Below are positions 37,215 to 44,324 of a stretch of DNA of 64,000 bases, piece after piece; the first letter of the stretch is position 1; each line of letters opens with the position of its first letter. The notes below the pieces were generated by a model that did no database searches, had not been told where the DNA came from, and saw nothing but the letters and a program-made list of their open reading frames with translations. Made by a program: the position numbers and the translations under genes. This DNA comes from Pseudohalocynthiibacter aestuariivivens (GTDB lineage: Bacteria; Pseudomonadota; Alphaproteobacteria; Rhodobacterales; Rhodobacteraceae), in assembly GCF_011040495.1 (NCBI RefSeq), contig NZ_CP049037.1, positions 930,001-994,000 on the forward strand, in the 5' to 3' direction.

Positions 37215-37615
37215 GGTGGCTTCTCCTGCTTGCAGCGGCGCTTTCCGGTGCGGCTTACTCTGTCGTGGCAGAAGAAGGCATGGATGGCGCTGCGCTCTAC
37301 CAACAGAACTGCGCCTCTTGTCACGGGACCAAACTTGAAGGTCAGCCAGACTGGCGTAGCCGTGGCACTGATGGACGACTTCCTGCACCGCCCCATGATG
37401 TCACGGGTCACACATGGCATCACAGCGACGACATCCTGTTCCGCATTACGCGGGATGGGACGGCCGCAGTTGTCGGCGACGACTATGAAAGCAACATGCC
37501 GGGCTTTGGCAATACACTGAAGGATGAGCAAATCCACGCCATCCTCGAATACATTAAATCCACATGGCCGGACCGTGAACGCGCCTATCAAGAGGCGATC
37601 AGCGGAAAAAAATAG
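37211..37615 (+). CDS. Periplasmic cytochrome c
   Basis: A 134-residue exported protein: signal peptide MRWLLLLAAALSGAAYS, heme motif CASCH in YQQNCASCHGTKLEG, and C-terminal NMPGFGNTLKDEQIHAILEYI with a plausible Met ligand. The ATG overlaps the oxidase stop (ATGA). Together with the cytochrome upstream it flanks the oxidase, suggesting both deliver electrons to or from it. Confidence 0.88.
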   Translation: MRWLLLLAAALSGAAYSVVAEEGMDGAALYQQNCASCHGTKLEGQPDWRSRGTDGRLPAPPHDVTGHTWHHSDDILFRITRDGTAAVVGDDYESNMPGFGNTLKDEQIHAILEYIKSTWPDRERAYQEAISGKK

Positions 37616-37638
37616 TCGGAAAACGTCGACTTTATGGG

Positions 37639-37660
37639 AACCCTCCAACGCTGGAAGGTT
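37639..37660. promoter_or_regulatory. Candidate CueR-type copper operator
   Basis: AACCCTCC and GGAAGGTT form an imperfect dyad with a six-base centre, like the CueR sites of copA promoters. The centre is one base shorter than in E. coli and one half-site has a mismatch. It lies 31 bases before the DUF305 gene. Confidence 0.4.
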
Positions 37661-37691
37661 GTTTTACCTTCAAACAGACTTGGAGGTGCCG

Positions 37692-38516
37692 ATGGCTTAT
37701 TCGCGCTTTTTCCTGATGATCGCCGTTTCTACGGTGCTTATGTTCGGATTGATGTATCTCAACACCTATCTGATCAGCCATGTCTTCTGGTCAGAAACAC
37801 GCGCCTACATGGCGATTGTTATGGGATCGGTCATGGCCTTTGTCATGTTGGCGTTCATGCTGGGCATGTACAAGAATCCCATACTGAATATCGCTATTTT
37901 CGCCGGCTCCCTCGTGGTCTTCGCCGGGGCGCTCTGGCTGGTTCGCAGCCAGGTCACGGTGCAAGACCGCGCCTACATGCGGGCGATGATTCCGCACCAT
38001 TCGATTGCGATTATGACTTCCGCGCGCGCGGACATCACCGATCCGCGAGTACGAACCATGGCCAATGACATCATTTACGCGCAGGATAAGGAGATCGCCG
38101 AAATGCGTTACTTGATCGCGGAGATTTCGGCAAATGGCGAAGCTGCTGCAAGGGCGGTATCACCAGAACCTCAGTTGAAGACCGCACAAGAGGCATTGGC
38201 CAGCGAAGTCGTCGACACAGTCGACCCGGAATTCCTGTCAGAGGGAGACATCGCTCAGGTCTTCGCGGATGTCCCGGTGTGTGGCTTCGCATACACTGAA
38301 ACCAGCCCGCCAGTGCTTGTGTCCGGCAACGACACCGCTCTGATCAAGATCAGCGGCGACCTCGTGCGTCTTGACGGCGACGATGATCGCTTTGCAGCAA
38401 GCCCTATTTCCGTCGAGCTACGCCAAACAGACAACAATGATCTTCACGATCTGATCATAAGCGCTGGCCCGAGCTACTCGGCGGGTTTCCGTGGCCACTA
38501 CAACTGCACAAGCTGA
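37692..38516 (+). CDS. DUF305 (ferritin-like) membrane protein
   Basis: A 274-residue protein with GGAGGTG before its ATG. Three hydrophobic segments occupy roughly residues 5-95. A DUF305 segment with MRAMIPHHSIAIMTSARA and AQDKEIAEMRYLI follows, the usual His/Met pattern of copper-associated DUF305 proteins. The last 90 residues are acidic with one VCGF cysteine and no family I know. DUF305 genes are often found with copper oxidases; a role in metal binding is inferred, not proven. Confidence 0.82.
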   Translation: MAYSRFFLMIAVSTVLMFGLMYLNTYLISHVFWSETRAYMAIVMGSVMAFVMLAFMLGMYKNPILNIAIFAGSLVVFAGALWLVRSQVTVQDRAYMRAMIPHHSIAIMTSARADITDPRVRTMANDIIYAQDKEIAEMRYLIAEISANGEAAARAVSPEPQLKTAQEALASEVVDTVDPEFLSEGDIAQVFADVPVCGFAYTETSPPVLVSGNDTALIKISGDLVRLDGDDDRFAASPISVELRQTDNNDLHDLIISAGPSYSAGFRGHYNCTS

Positions 38517-38526
38517 CGGTTCATTC

Positions 38527-38703
38527 ATGCCACAGAATGCGACTAAAGCCGCCACATTCTATCGCAGGGTAATGCCGGATCATTCCTGCCCCTACGGTCT
38601 GAAATCCAAGAATCTGCTGGAGTGCCGCGGCTATCAAGTCGATGAGCATCATCTCCTAAGTCTGATTTCTATCCGGCATATTCCGGTGCTGCGATTGAGG
38701 TGA
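38527..38703 (+). pseudogene. Truncated glutaredoxin-like fragment
   Basis: From the ATG at 38527 the frame reads VMPDHSCPYGLKSKNLLE, then RGYQVDEHHL, the active-site half of a glutaredoxin-domain protein of the CPYG type. It then loses similarity (LLSLISIRHIPVLRLR) and stops after 58 codons, overlapping the 3' end of copD on the other strand. The missing second half and the overlap suggest a broken remnant rather than a working gene. Confidence 0.6.
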
Positions 38704-39547
38704 AGGTCGCAGTGATCAGCAGGATCAAGACGAAAGCCGCCATTTCCCACCGAATGGATTTCCGCAACGGTTTACCGTCTCCGGTTTCAGCAAACATCGG
38801 CGTCAGACGCAGTTTGTTCAGGCCAGCAAGCCCGAGCAGAAGAGCCACGACGATCAATTTCAGCGCTAGGAACTGGCCCCAAGTCTGGGTCAAGACCGCG
38901 ATGGGATCACCCGCTAGGATCACAAGGATTGCAGCACCGGCACCAACAAGTAGCCCCACCATCAACAGCGCGGCCTGCCCGAACTGCTCAACAGTGCGCA
39001 CTGCTCCCGCGCCGCCCCGGCCGACCATGTCATATAGCGGAAAAAAACCACCGATCCAGAAACTGGCCGCAAGGATGTGGATGACAAATAGCATTGACAT
39101 TGCGACCCTTGGATCGCTGGTTGCATGTCCGCGTAATGCAAAACTGATGACCACAAGGACAACGCCTAGAAACGCGACAGATCGTGTCCAACTGCGGTTG
39201 AGCTTGATGCCAGCGATGGCTGCAAGCCCCATAATACCTACCACAGTAGAAACCCCAAGCGGGCTGGACACCGCAACCTGAAGCATGATGGGATCAAACG
39301 CACCGCCAATGCTCCCAAAAAAGAATGCAGCGCGTAGCGGGATGTTCAGCGCGCTGAACACCACGCCCGCCACAGCAGACCATGCCGCAAGCCGCCTAAG
39401 GCGACCGCTTGCAACGCTATCCAGCTCCGCAAGGAGCCAGAGATTGATGACGGAGCCCGCCGCAAGCAAGACAGTGACATACATCCCCGCCTTGACGAAG
39501 ATCGAGGCGATCTGCACCGGTTCCAGTGCGGCAATAGCTCCGCCCAT
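38669..39547 (-). CDS. copD: Copper resistance membrane protein CopD
   Basis: A 292-residue protein with about eight hydrophobic segments and the CopD signature region FVIHILAASFWIGGFFPLYDM plus RGHATSDPR, which supply conserved histidines. CopD cooperates with CopC in copper uptake or handling at the inner membrane. It starts two bases after the copC stop. Downstream it converges on the DUF305/glutaredoxin remnant. Confidence 0.9.
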   Translation of the reverse strand: MGGAIAALEPVQIASIFVKAGMYVTVLLAAGSVINLWLLAELDSVASGRLRRLAAWSAVAGVVFSALNIPLRAAFFFGSIGGAFDPIMLQVAVSSPLGVSTVVGIMGLAAIAGIKLNRSWTRSVAFLGVVLVVISFALRGHATSDPRVAMSMLFVIHILAASFWIGGFFPLYDMVGRGGAGAVRTVEQFGQAALLMVGLLVGAGAAILVILAGDPIAVLTQTWGQFLALKLIVVALLLGLAGLNKLRLTPMFAETGDGKPLRKSIRWEMAAFVLILLITATFTSIAAPEYAG

Positions 39548-39549
39548 GA

Positions 39550-39912
39550 TCAGTTCGCGACCTTGAACGCAAAACTGCCTTTCATCGGGTGGCCGTCTGG
39601 CGACATGCCGCGCCAGTCGACCTTATAGTTGCCCGGCGCGAGCTTTGGCAGCTTGCCTTCCCAAATTTTGACAGCCCTGTTCGCAGCCGGGCCATTGATT
39701 TTGTATGTCTTACCGTCAGGCGCCTTCATGGTGACTGTGGTGATCTTCATGGGATCGGTGAACATCAAGTGCAGTACCTTAGTGTCCGCCCCCACCGTCT
39801 GGCCATTGCCCGGCATGGTCATCATGCCTTTGCCATGTGCGAGCGCAGCCCCCACACTCAGAGCGAGGCCGATCGAAAGTGCCGCCGAGGTAAGCATGTT
39901 GCGAATTTTCAT
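39550..39912 (-). CDS. copC: Periplasmic copper-binding protein CopC
   Basis: A 120-residue protein with signal peptide MKIRNMLTSAALSIGLALSVGAALAHG. The mature N-terminus His-Gly-Lys-Gly-Met-Met-Thr-Met provides a His brace-like site, and the C-terminal DWRGMSPDGHPMKGSFAF is the conserved CopC segment with His. The middle is more divergent than in Pseudomonas CopC. It is adjacent to copD in the usual order. Confidence 0.9.
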   Translation of the reverse strand: MKIRNMLTSAALSIGLALSVGAALAHGKGMMTMPGNGQTVGADTKVLHLMFTDPMKITTVTMKAPDGKTYKINGPAANRAVKIWEGKLPKLAPGNYKVDWRGMSPDGHPMKGSFAFKVAN

Positions 39913-39941
39913 TGGATAGTTCCCTTTGGTTGGTTGGAGTT

Positions 39942-40005
39942 AAAAAGGCTGCGCCCCTCCTCATCACCATCGCTTTACAAGGACAGCTAAGGAGAGGGAC
40001 GCAGG
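39942..40005 (-). terminator. Possible attenuator or terminator between copB and copC
   Basis: Read on the minus strand, CTGCGTCCCTCTCC and GGAGGGGCGCAG form an imperfect stem with a long loop, followed by CTTTTT. It begins just after the copB stop and could reduce read-through from copAB into copCD. Confidence 0.5.
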
Positions 40006-40009
40006 AAAA

Positions 40010-40726
40010 TCAGAACATGAAGTTGATGCCCACCACGCCGGTCAGATCATCGACTTCGTGGCCCTGATTGCGCAGGATGTCGGCCGTCCCGCCAAAGGCG
40101 CGTTCATAGTTCACGCCAATATACGGGGACACGCTGCGTCCAATTAGATCGTAGCTCAGGCGCAATCCCAGTTCGACTGTAGCGCCCCCTGCGGTGGCTC
40201 CTCGTCCGGGATCGTCCGCCAGTGGCAAATCAACCGCGATGGACGGCGTCAGGATCAGACGGTTGGTCAGAAGACCTTCATACTCCACTTCCGCCCCGAT
40301 GTAGGGATACTTGGAGACGTAGAGTGCCGCCTCGACCTCGAACCACTGTGGCGCGAGGCCAGTCAAACCCAAAGCGCCATAATAGCGTTCGGGCGCACCA
40401 TCCGGCGTCGACGCCGCAACCCCGATGAAACCATCGAAAAAATCTGATATCGGCTTCTGAACACGGATCTGGTTGTCCATCTCCTCAATGTCGCCGCCCT
40501 CGATCTTGGCCCCTTCACTCTTCCAGACCAGACGCAGTTCATCATTGCCGACCCAGGCATCGAATTCCCAAGCAAAAGAGTCCTCCTGATCGCCGATCCG
40601 GTATTCAAGCTTGTCCGTGCGCACGCCCCAGACGGTCGGAGAAACGCCCAACTCTGCCAGTGCGCCAGAGGCAAAAGGAAGCGCGAAAAGCGGCCCGCAT
40701 ACTGCTCCAAGTAGTAGATTTTTCAT
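40010..40726 (-). CDS. copB: Outer-membrane copper resistance protein CopB
   Basis: A 238-residue protein whose mature part alternates short beta strands (WEFDAWVGNDELRLVWKSEG, PYIGAEVEYEGLLTNRLIL, LGLRLSYDL, YIGVNYERAFG) and ends in Phe, as expected for a CopB outer-membrane barrel. The signal peptide is MKNLLLGAVCGPLFALPFASGALA. The ATG at 40726 with AAAGGAAA upstream is preferred to one at 40756. The Met/His-rich N-terminal repeats of Pseudomonas CopB are missing. Confidence 0.9.
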   Translation of the reverse strand: MKNLLLGAVCGPLFALPFASGALAELGVSPTVWGVRTDKLEYRIGDQEDSFAWEFDAWVGNDELRLVWKSEGAKIEGGDIEEMDNQIRVQKPISDFFDGFIGVAASTPDGAPERYYGALGLTGLAPQWFEVEAALYVSKYPYIGAEVEYEGLLTNRLILTPSIAVDLPLADDPGRGATAGGATVELGLRLSYDLIGRSVSPYIGVNYERAFGGTADILRNQGHEVDDLTGVVGINFMF

Positions 40727-40755
40727 GTTGTTTTTTCCTTTGAAAAGCGCGCCCA

Positions 40756-42510
40756 TTAGGACGGGCCTCCTTCAACGATGACCTTGCGGAACATGCCGCC
40801 GGCCATGTGGTAGGAGAGGTGACAGTGAAAGGCCCACTGACCCGGCGCATCGACTTCGGTCTCGGTGTAAAGGGTCGTGCCGGGGGCCACGCTAACCGTG
40901 TGTTTCACGGGGTCGTATGCGCCCTTGCCGGTGTCGATGATCGTCCACATGCCATGCAGGTGCATCGGGTGCGCCATCATGGTCTCATTAACGAACTTGA
41001 ACCGAACACGTTCGCCGTACTTCAGACGGATCGGGTCGGCATCTTCGTATTTGACGCCGTCAATCGACCAGATGTAGCGTTCCATGTTTCCGGTCAGGCG
41101 GATCTCGATCTCCCGCGTCGCGGGGCGGTCCCGATAAAGCGGCTTGCGTGCGGTCAGATCCTCGTAGCCAAGAAACTTGCCACCATTGGCCGCTGTCGGG
41201 ATCAGGCCACTACCCGGTGCATAGAATTCGGCACCAGTTGCACCCTCTGACGGAACCACTGGAATACCACCGGACATATCCATGCCACCCATATCCATGC
41301 CACCCATATCCATGCCACCCATATCCATGCCGCCCATATCGTGTCCGGAATGATCCATCCCGGACATGTCCATGCCGCTCATGTCGTGGCCGGAATGATC
41401 CATGCCCGACATATCCGATCCGCCCATGTCCATACCCGCATGATCCATGCCAGACATCATGCCGCCCATATCCGCCATGGTGAGCAAAGGTTTGGGCCGC
41501 ATTTTGTAGTATGGGCCGACCATACCCGCGGCCGGGGCCAAGGTGCCGCGCACCATTGCCGTCCGGCCTGCGCTTTCCCCGATGATCGAATAGGCTTTCG
41601 CCTCGCGCGGCTGGACGATCACATCATAGGTTTCAGCCACAGCAATGCGCAGTTCATCCACAGCCACCGGTTTCACATCATTTCCGTCAGCCTGAACCAC
41701 CGTCATTTTCAGCCCCGGCAGGCGCACGTCAAAATAGGTCGTGGCCGAAGAGTTTATCAGCCGTAGGCGAACCTTCTCACCGGGCTTGAAGATGCCAGTC
41801 CAGTTCTGGTGGGTGCTTGCCCCGTTGATTAGCGGCGTAAATCCCTGCACGTCTTCGATGTCCGTGGGCATCATACGCATCGCGCCCCACATCTTGCGGT
41901 TCTCAAGCGCGGCCTTCAGCCCGATGGCACCGGCGTCTTCGATCAGATCCTGTGCGGTGCGCTGAGCACGGTTATAGTAATCGGCAGACGATTTGAGATT
42001 GCGGAAGATCCGCGACCCACTGTGAGGATGCTTGTCCGTCAACTGGACTACGTAATCGCGGTCCGCATGCACGGTCTCGCCACCCTTTGGCGCTATTACG
42101 ATGGCTCCGTAAGCGCCGTCAGGCTCCTGAAAGCCTGAGTGGCTGTGAAACCAGTAAGTGCCCGCTTGCTCGATCGGAAAGCGGTAGGTGAAGGTCTCGC
42201 CCGGTTTGATGCCATTAAAGCTGATACCCGGCACCCCGTCCTGCTGGAACGGCAGGATCAGGCCATGCCAATGGATAGAAGTGCTTTCGCGCAGATTGTT
42301 CTTAACGCGAATGACAACATCTTCCCCTTCCTGGAAGTTCAGGATGGTCGGGGTCTGACTGCCATTGTAGCCAATGCCCTTCTTCTTGAAGGTGCCGGTA
42401 TCGATCCGGATCTTATCGACAGTAATGTCATAAGTGCCAGCCTGAGCAGGTGCGCCCAGAGCAAGCCCCAGCATGACGGCCAAGGACCGCAGAAAATTTG
42501 TGTGTTTCAT
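40756..42510 (-). CDS. copA: Multicopper oxidase CopA with Met/His-rich insert
   Basis: A 584-residue periplasmic copper oxidase. Copper motifs are HWHG, FHSHSG, HPMHLHGMW and HCHLSYHM. Between domains, roughly residues 350-430 form a Met-, Asp-, Gly- and His-rich stretch built from GMDMG-type repeats (see 41276-41340), a likely copper(I) sponge. The signal MKHTNFLRSLAVMLGLALGAPAQA shows only one Arg in place of the Tat pair, unlike typical CopA. The ATG at 42510 was chosen by signal position. It leads copABCD with the small exported gene upstream. Confidence 0.93.
   Translation of the reverse strand: MKHTNFLRSLAVMLGLALGAPAQAGTYDITVDKIRIDTGTFKKKGIGYNGSQTPTILNFQEGEDVVIRVKNNLRESTSIHWHGLILPFQQDGVPGISFNGIKPGETFTYRFPIEQAGTYWFHSHSGFQEPDGAYGAIVIAPKGGETVHADRDYVVQLTDKHPHSGSRIFRNLKSSADYYNRAQRTAQDLIEDAGAIGLKAALENRKMWGAMRMMPTDIEDVQGFTPLINGASTHQNWTGIFKPGEKVRLRLINSSATTYFDVRLPGLKMTVVQADGNDVKPVAVDELRIAVAETYDVIVQPREAKAYSIIGESAGRTAMVRGTLAPAAGMVGPYYKMRPKPLLTMADMGGMMSGMDHAGMDMGGSDMSGMDHSGHDMSGMDMSGMDHSGHDMGGMDMGGMDMGGMDMGGMDMSGGIPVVPSEGATGAEFYAPGSGLIPTAANGGKFLGYEDLTARKPLYRDRPATREIEIRLTGNMERYIWSIDGVKYEDADPIRLKYGERVRFKFVNETMMAHPMHLHGMWTIIDTGKGAYDPVKHTVSVAPGTTLYTETEVDAPGQWAFHCHLSYHMAGGMFRKVIVEGGPS
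41276..41340. repeat. 15-bp tandem repeat inside copA
   Basis: Four near-identical copies of ATATCCATGCCACCC on the plus strand encode repeated Gly-Met-Asp-Met-Gly units of the CopA metal-binding stretch. Less regular copies continue to about 41480. The repeat can change copy number by slippage. Confidence 0.9.
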
Positions 42511-42692
42511 GTGTTTTCCATGGGCGTAGACCAGCGACTGGTCACGCAATGAGAAGGTCACTGCAAAGACAGTGAAGGTAAGGAGAAAAGGTTCAGATGC
42601 GCCTTGGGCTTAGGCCGAGACAGGCGGCATATGATCGGATCGCCGGGCGCGCCTGCACAGGCGACACCGCAATCCTCGCCGGACAGGCGATG

Positions 42693-43046
42693 TCAGACCA
42701 ACGGAGGCCGCAGTTGGGACAGAAAAACGGATTGCAAAGCCATCTGCGGCTCCGCAGGATTCAGATCGGCACTCCGAGGCGCCTTCACTAGGGCTGGGAC
42801 AGCGTTGCCCGCGAACTGGTCCGTGCAGGCAACGCTGGCGCAATGCAAAAGCCCTAAAGGCTTGCTTTTCTCTTCAGAGGCGAAAGTGACCTCAGCGCCC
42901 TGATCTTGAGCATAGGACGTTTCTTCACCGTGCATGCGTTGCGCCGACGGATCCGCGCAATGCTCGGGCATCGACATCCCATGCGCAAATGCACTCGTAA
43001 CAACGAGATGCAACGCAACAAGAACGATGATAAGACGACCGATCAC
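42693..43046 (-). CDS. Small exported protein of the cop operon
   Basis: A 117-residue protein with a signal peptide MIGRLIIVLVALHLVVTSAFAHG. The mature part begins with HGMSMPEHCADPSAQRMHGEE and contains a Cys pair in LHCASVACTDQF, giving Met, His and Cys for metal binding. It resembles the small DUF-type periplasmic proteins at the head of cop operons but matches no family I can name. It precedes copA by 182 bases, behind a candidate CueR site. Confidence 0.65.
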   Translation of the reverse strand: MIGRLIIVLVALHLVVTSAFAHGMSMPEHCADPSAQRMHGEETSYAQDQGAEVTFASEEKSKPLGLLHCASVACTDQFAGNAVPALVKAPRSADLNPAEPQMALQSVFLSQLRPPLV

Positions 43047-43109
43047 AAGGCTTTCCTCTATCCTTCCCCCTTAGACACAACGAGCCGACATTCCGTCAAC
43101 AACGAAAGT

Positions 43110-43130
43110 GGCTTCCAGTAGGTGGAAACT
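43110..43130 (-). promoter_or_regulatory. Candidate CueR-type operator of the copABCD operon
   Basis: Read on the minus strand, TTTCC and GGAAG flank a seven-base centre (ACCTACT), the same spacing as CueR sites. It lies about 65 bases before the small exported gene that heads copABCD. No cueR gene is visible in the window. Confidence 0.5.
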
Positions 43131-43140
43131 CACGCAAATG

Positions 43141-43969
43141 TGATTGAGCGACGAAGGGCAGCTTTCGTTGGTTCTTCAACACGGACGGCGAACACGCGCT
43201 GACGTAGCACTTCCTCAACGTAGTGGATTCATCCCGAAAAATGCTGCGCCAATCGGCAGCTCAAGAAGCCTGTATCCTCCTTTCAAAAGGCAATCTGGCC
43301 AGACACGCTGTAGCAGCAGCATTGTCTATCGGTCTGGCATTTTTTGATGTTTGGTTTGGCCTCACCAGAGTTTCCGGATCTTCGCGGCCTCAATGAGAGG
43401 GTCCGCGCAAGATCTGGAAATCAGGTGAGAAGGCAGCGGTCAGAGCATATCAGGTATTTACGCTACATGACTTGCAGCTCTTTACCCCAGTCGCCACGGT
43501 TTGCGGCGCAATGACACGACGATCTTCTTGCTGCCCTATGTCGCTTGCGCCACCAGATCACGCTTATTGGTCTGTTTCAGCCAAAATTTTGCATTCGGCT
43601 AAAACCATTATAATTCGGCATGTTAAGCGCCTATAGCAAAACTAACCCCGTTTCATGGCAAACAAAACCGGGGGTTTTGGCATAACTACGCCCGTATAGA
43701 CAAGACACACTGTTCCGACAACCAATTGTTGGCCACCATGACCACCTAACCCATTGTTATTGTGTACGGTGAAGAATGAACCGGCCGTTAGATTGGCCAT
43801 TTCACAAGCAATATAGGTCCATTCGGATGCGGCACGGAACAGCGGATTGAGACTTGCCAAGTCCTGGAGGATCTTTTGCAAACGAAAAAAGCCGCCTTTT
43901 CAGGCGGCTTTACATAATTTGAGGTGGTGGAATTAGAGTATCACCATCCATCCAGCCGGCATTAACTAC
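43141..43969. other. Gene-poor region between cop cluster and short transcription unit
   Basis: Frames on both strands are broken by stops. A 79-codon minus-strand frame at 43642-43881 begins at TTG without a ribosome site; its sequence (TAGSFFTVHNNNGLGGHGG) is not recognised. The segment AGCCAAAATTTTGCATTCGG near 43578 slightly resembles the AAATTTGC motifs upstream of the tnsA-like gene. It may be decayed mobile DNA. Confidence 0.4.
43888..43911. terminator. Bidirectional hairpin AAAGCCGCC/GGCGGCTTT
   Basis: A nine-base stem with a six-base loop, flanked by A-runs on the left and TTTACATAATTT on the right. It could stop transcription in either direction and insulate the promoter at 43970. 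Confidence 0.75.
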
Positions 43970-43998
43970 TTGACATAGCTACCTAAAAAGACTAATAT
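43970..43998 (+). promoter_or_regulatory. Near-consensus sigma-70 promoter
   Basis: TTGACA at 43970-43975 and TAATAT at 43993-43998 are separated by exactly 17 bases. The predicted start of transcription is near 44005, giving an approximately 110-base leader before the short ORF at 44115. Confidence 0.8.
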
Positions 43999-44114
43999 CA
44001 GGTAACTTCTTCGGAGCTGTTGTGGGTTCGACTCCAGTCGTCGCGCTTTTGCCCCTCGCCATTTTTACTATGGCACTCATCAATATGGTGGGAGAAAGGT
44101 TCAAAGGTGAAAAT

Positions 44115-44243
44115 ATGAATACAAAATCGACGATCACAACTACGTTCTATACGTCTCTACGCAAACTTGCAGGCAACGTCCTGATCATGACAGCGGCTTG
44201 GGGCATTAGTTCGACGGCAGGGGTAGCCGAGCTACAGCTATAG
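44115..44243 (+). CDS. 42-residue protein on a compact transcription unit
   Basis: The ATG is preceded by AAAGGTGA with a good seven-base spacing. The protein MNTKSTITTTFYTSLRKLAG continues with NVLIMTAAWGISSTAGVAELQL. A basic segment then about 15 hydrophobic residues suggest a small membrane or exported peptide. It has its own consensus promoter and a strong terminator directly after the stop. No family is known to me. The RNA itself, with its long leader, could be the functional product. Confidence 0.55.
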   Translation: MNTKSTITTTFYTSLRKLAGNVLIMTAAWGISSTAGVAELQL

Positions 44244-44245
44244 AG

Positions 44246-44273
44246 AAAGCCGCGTCTTCGGACGCGGTTTTCT
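44246..44273 (+). terminator. Rho-independent terminator of the short transcript
   Basis: CCGCGTC-TTCG-GACGCGG, a seven-base stem capped by a stable TTCG tetraloop, is preceded by AAAG and followed by TTTTCT. It begins three bases after the stop of the 42-codon ORF. Confidence 0.92.
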
Positions 44274-44324
44274 ACTTTTGGGACTTCGGAGTGAGTTCGC
44301 AAGCGACTTGTAAGGCCCCTTATG

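Noticed and set aside
43642-43881. 79-codon minus-strand ORF
   Set aside because: It starts at TTG without a ribosome site, and its composition and function are unclear.
44014-44050. tRNA-like 3' end (TGTGGGTTCGACTCCAGTCG)
   Set aside because: The T-loop-like TTCGACT is present but the flanking stem does not pair and no acceptor arm or CCA follows, so it is not called a tRNA or an attachment site.
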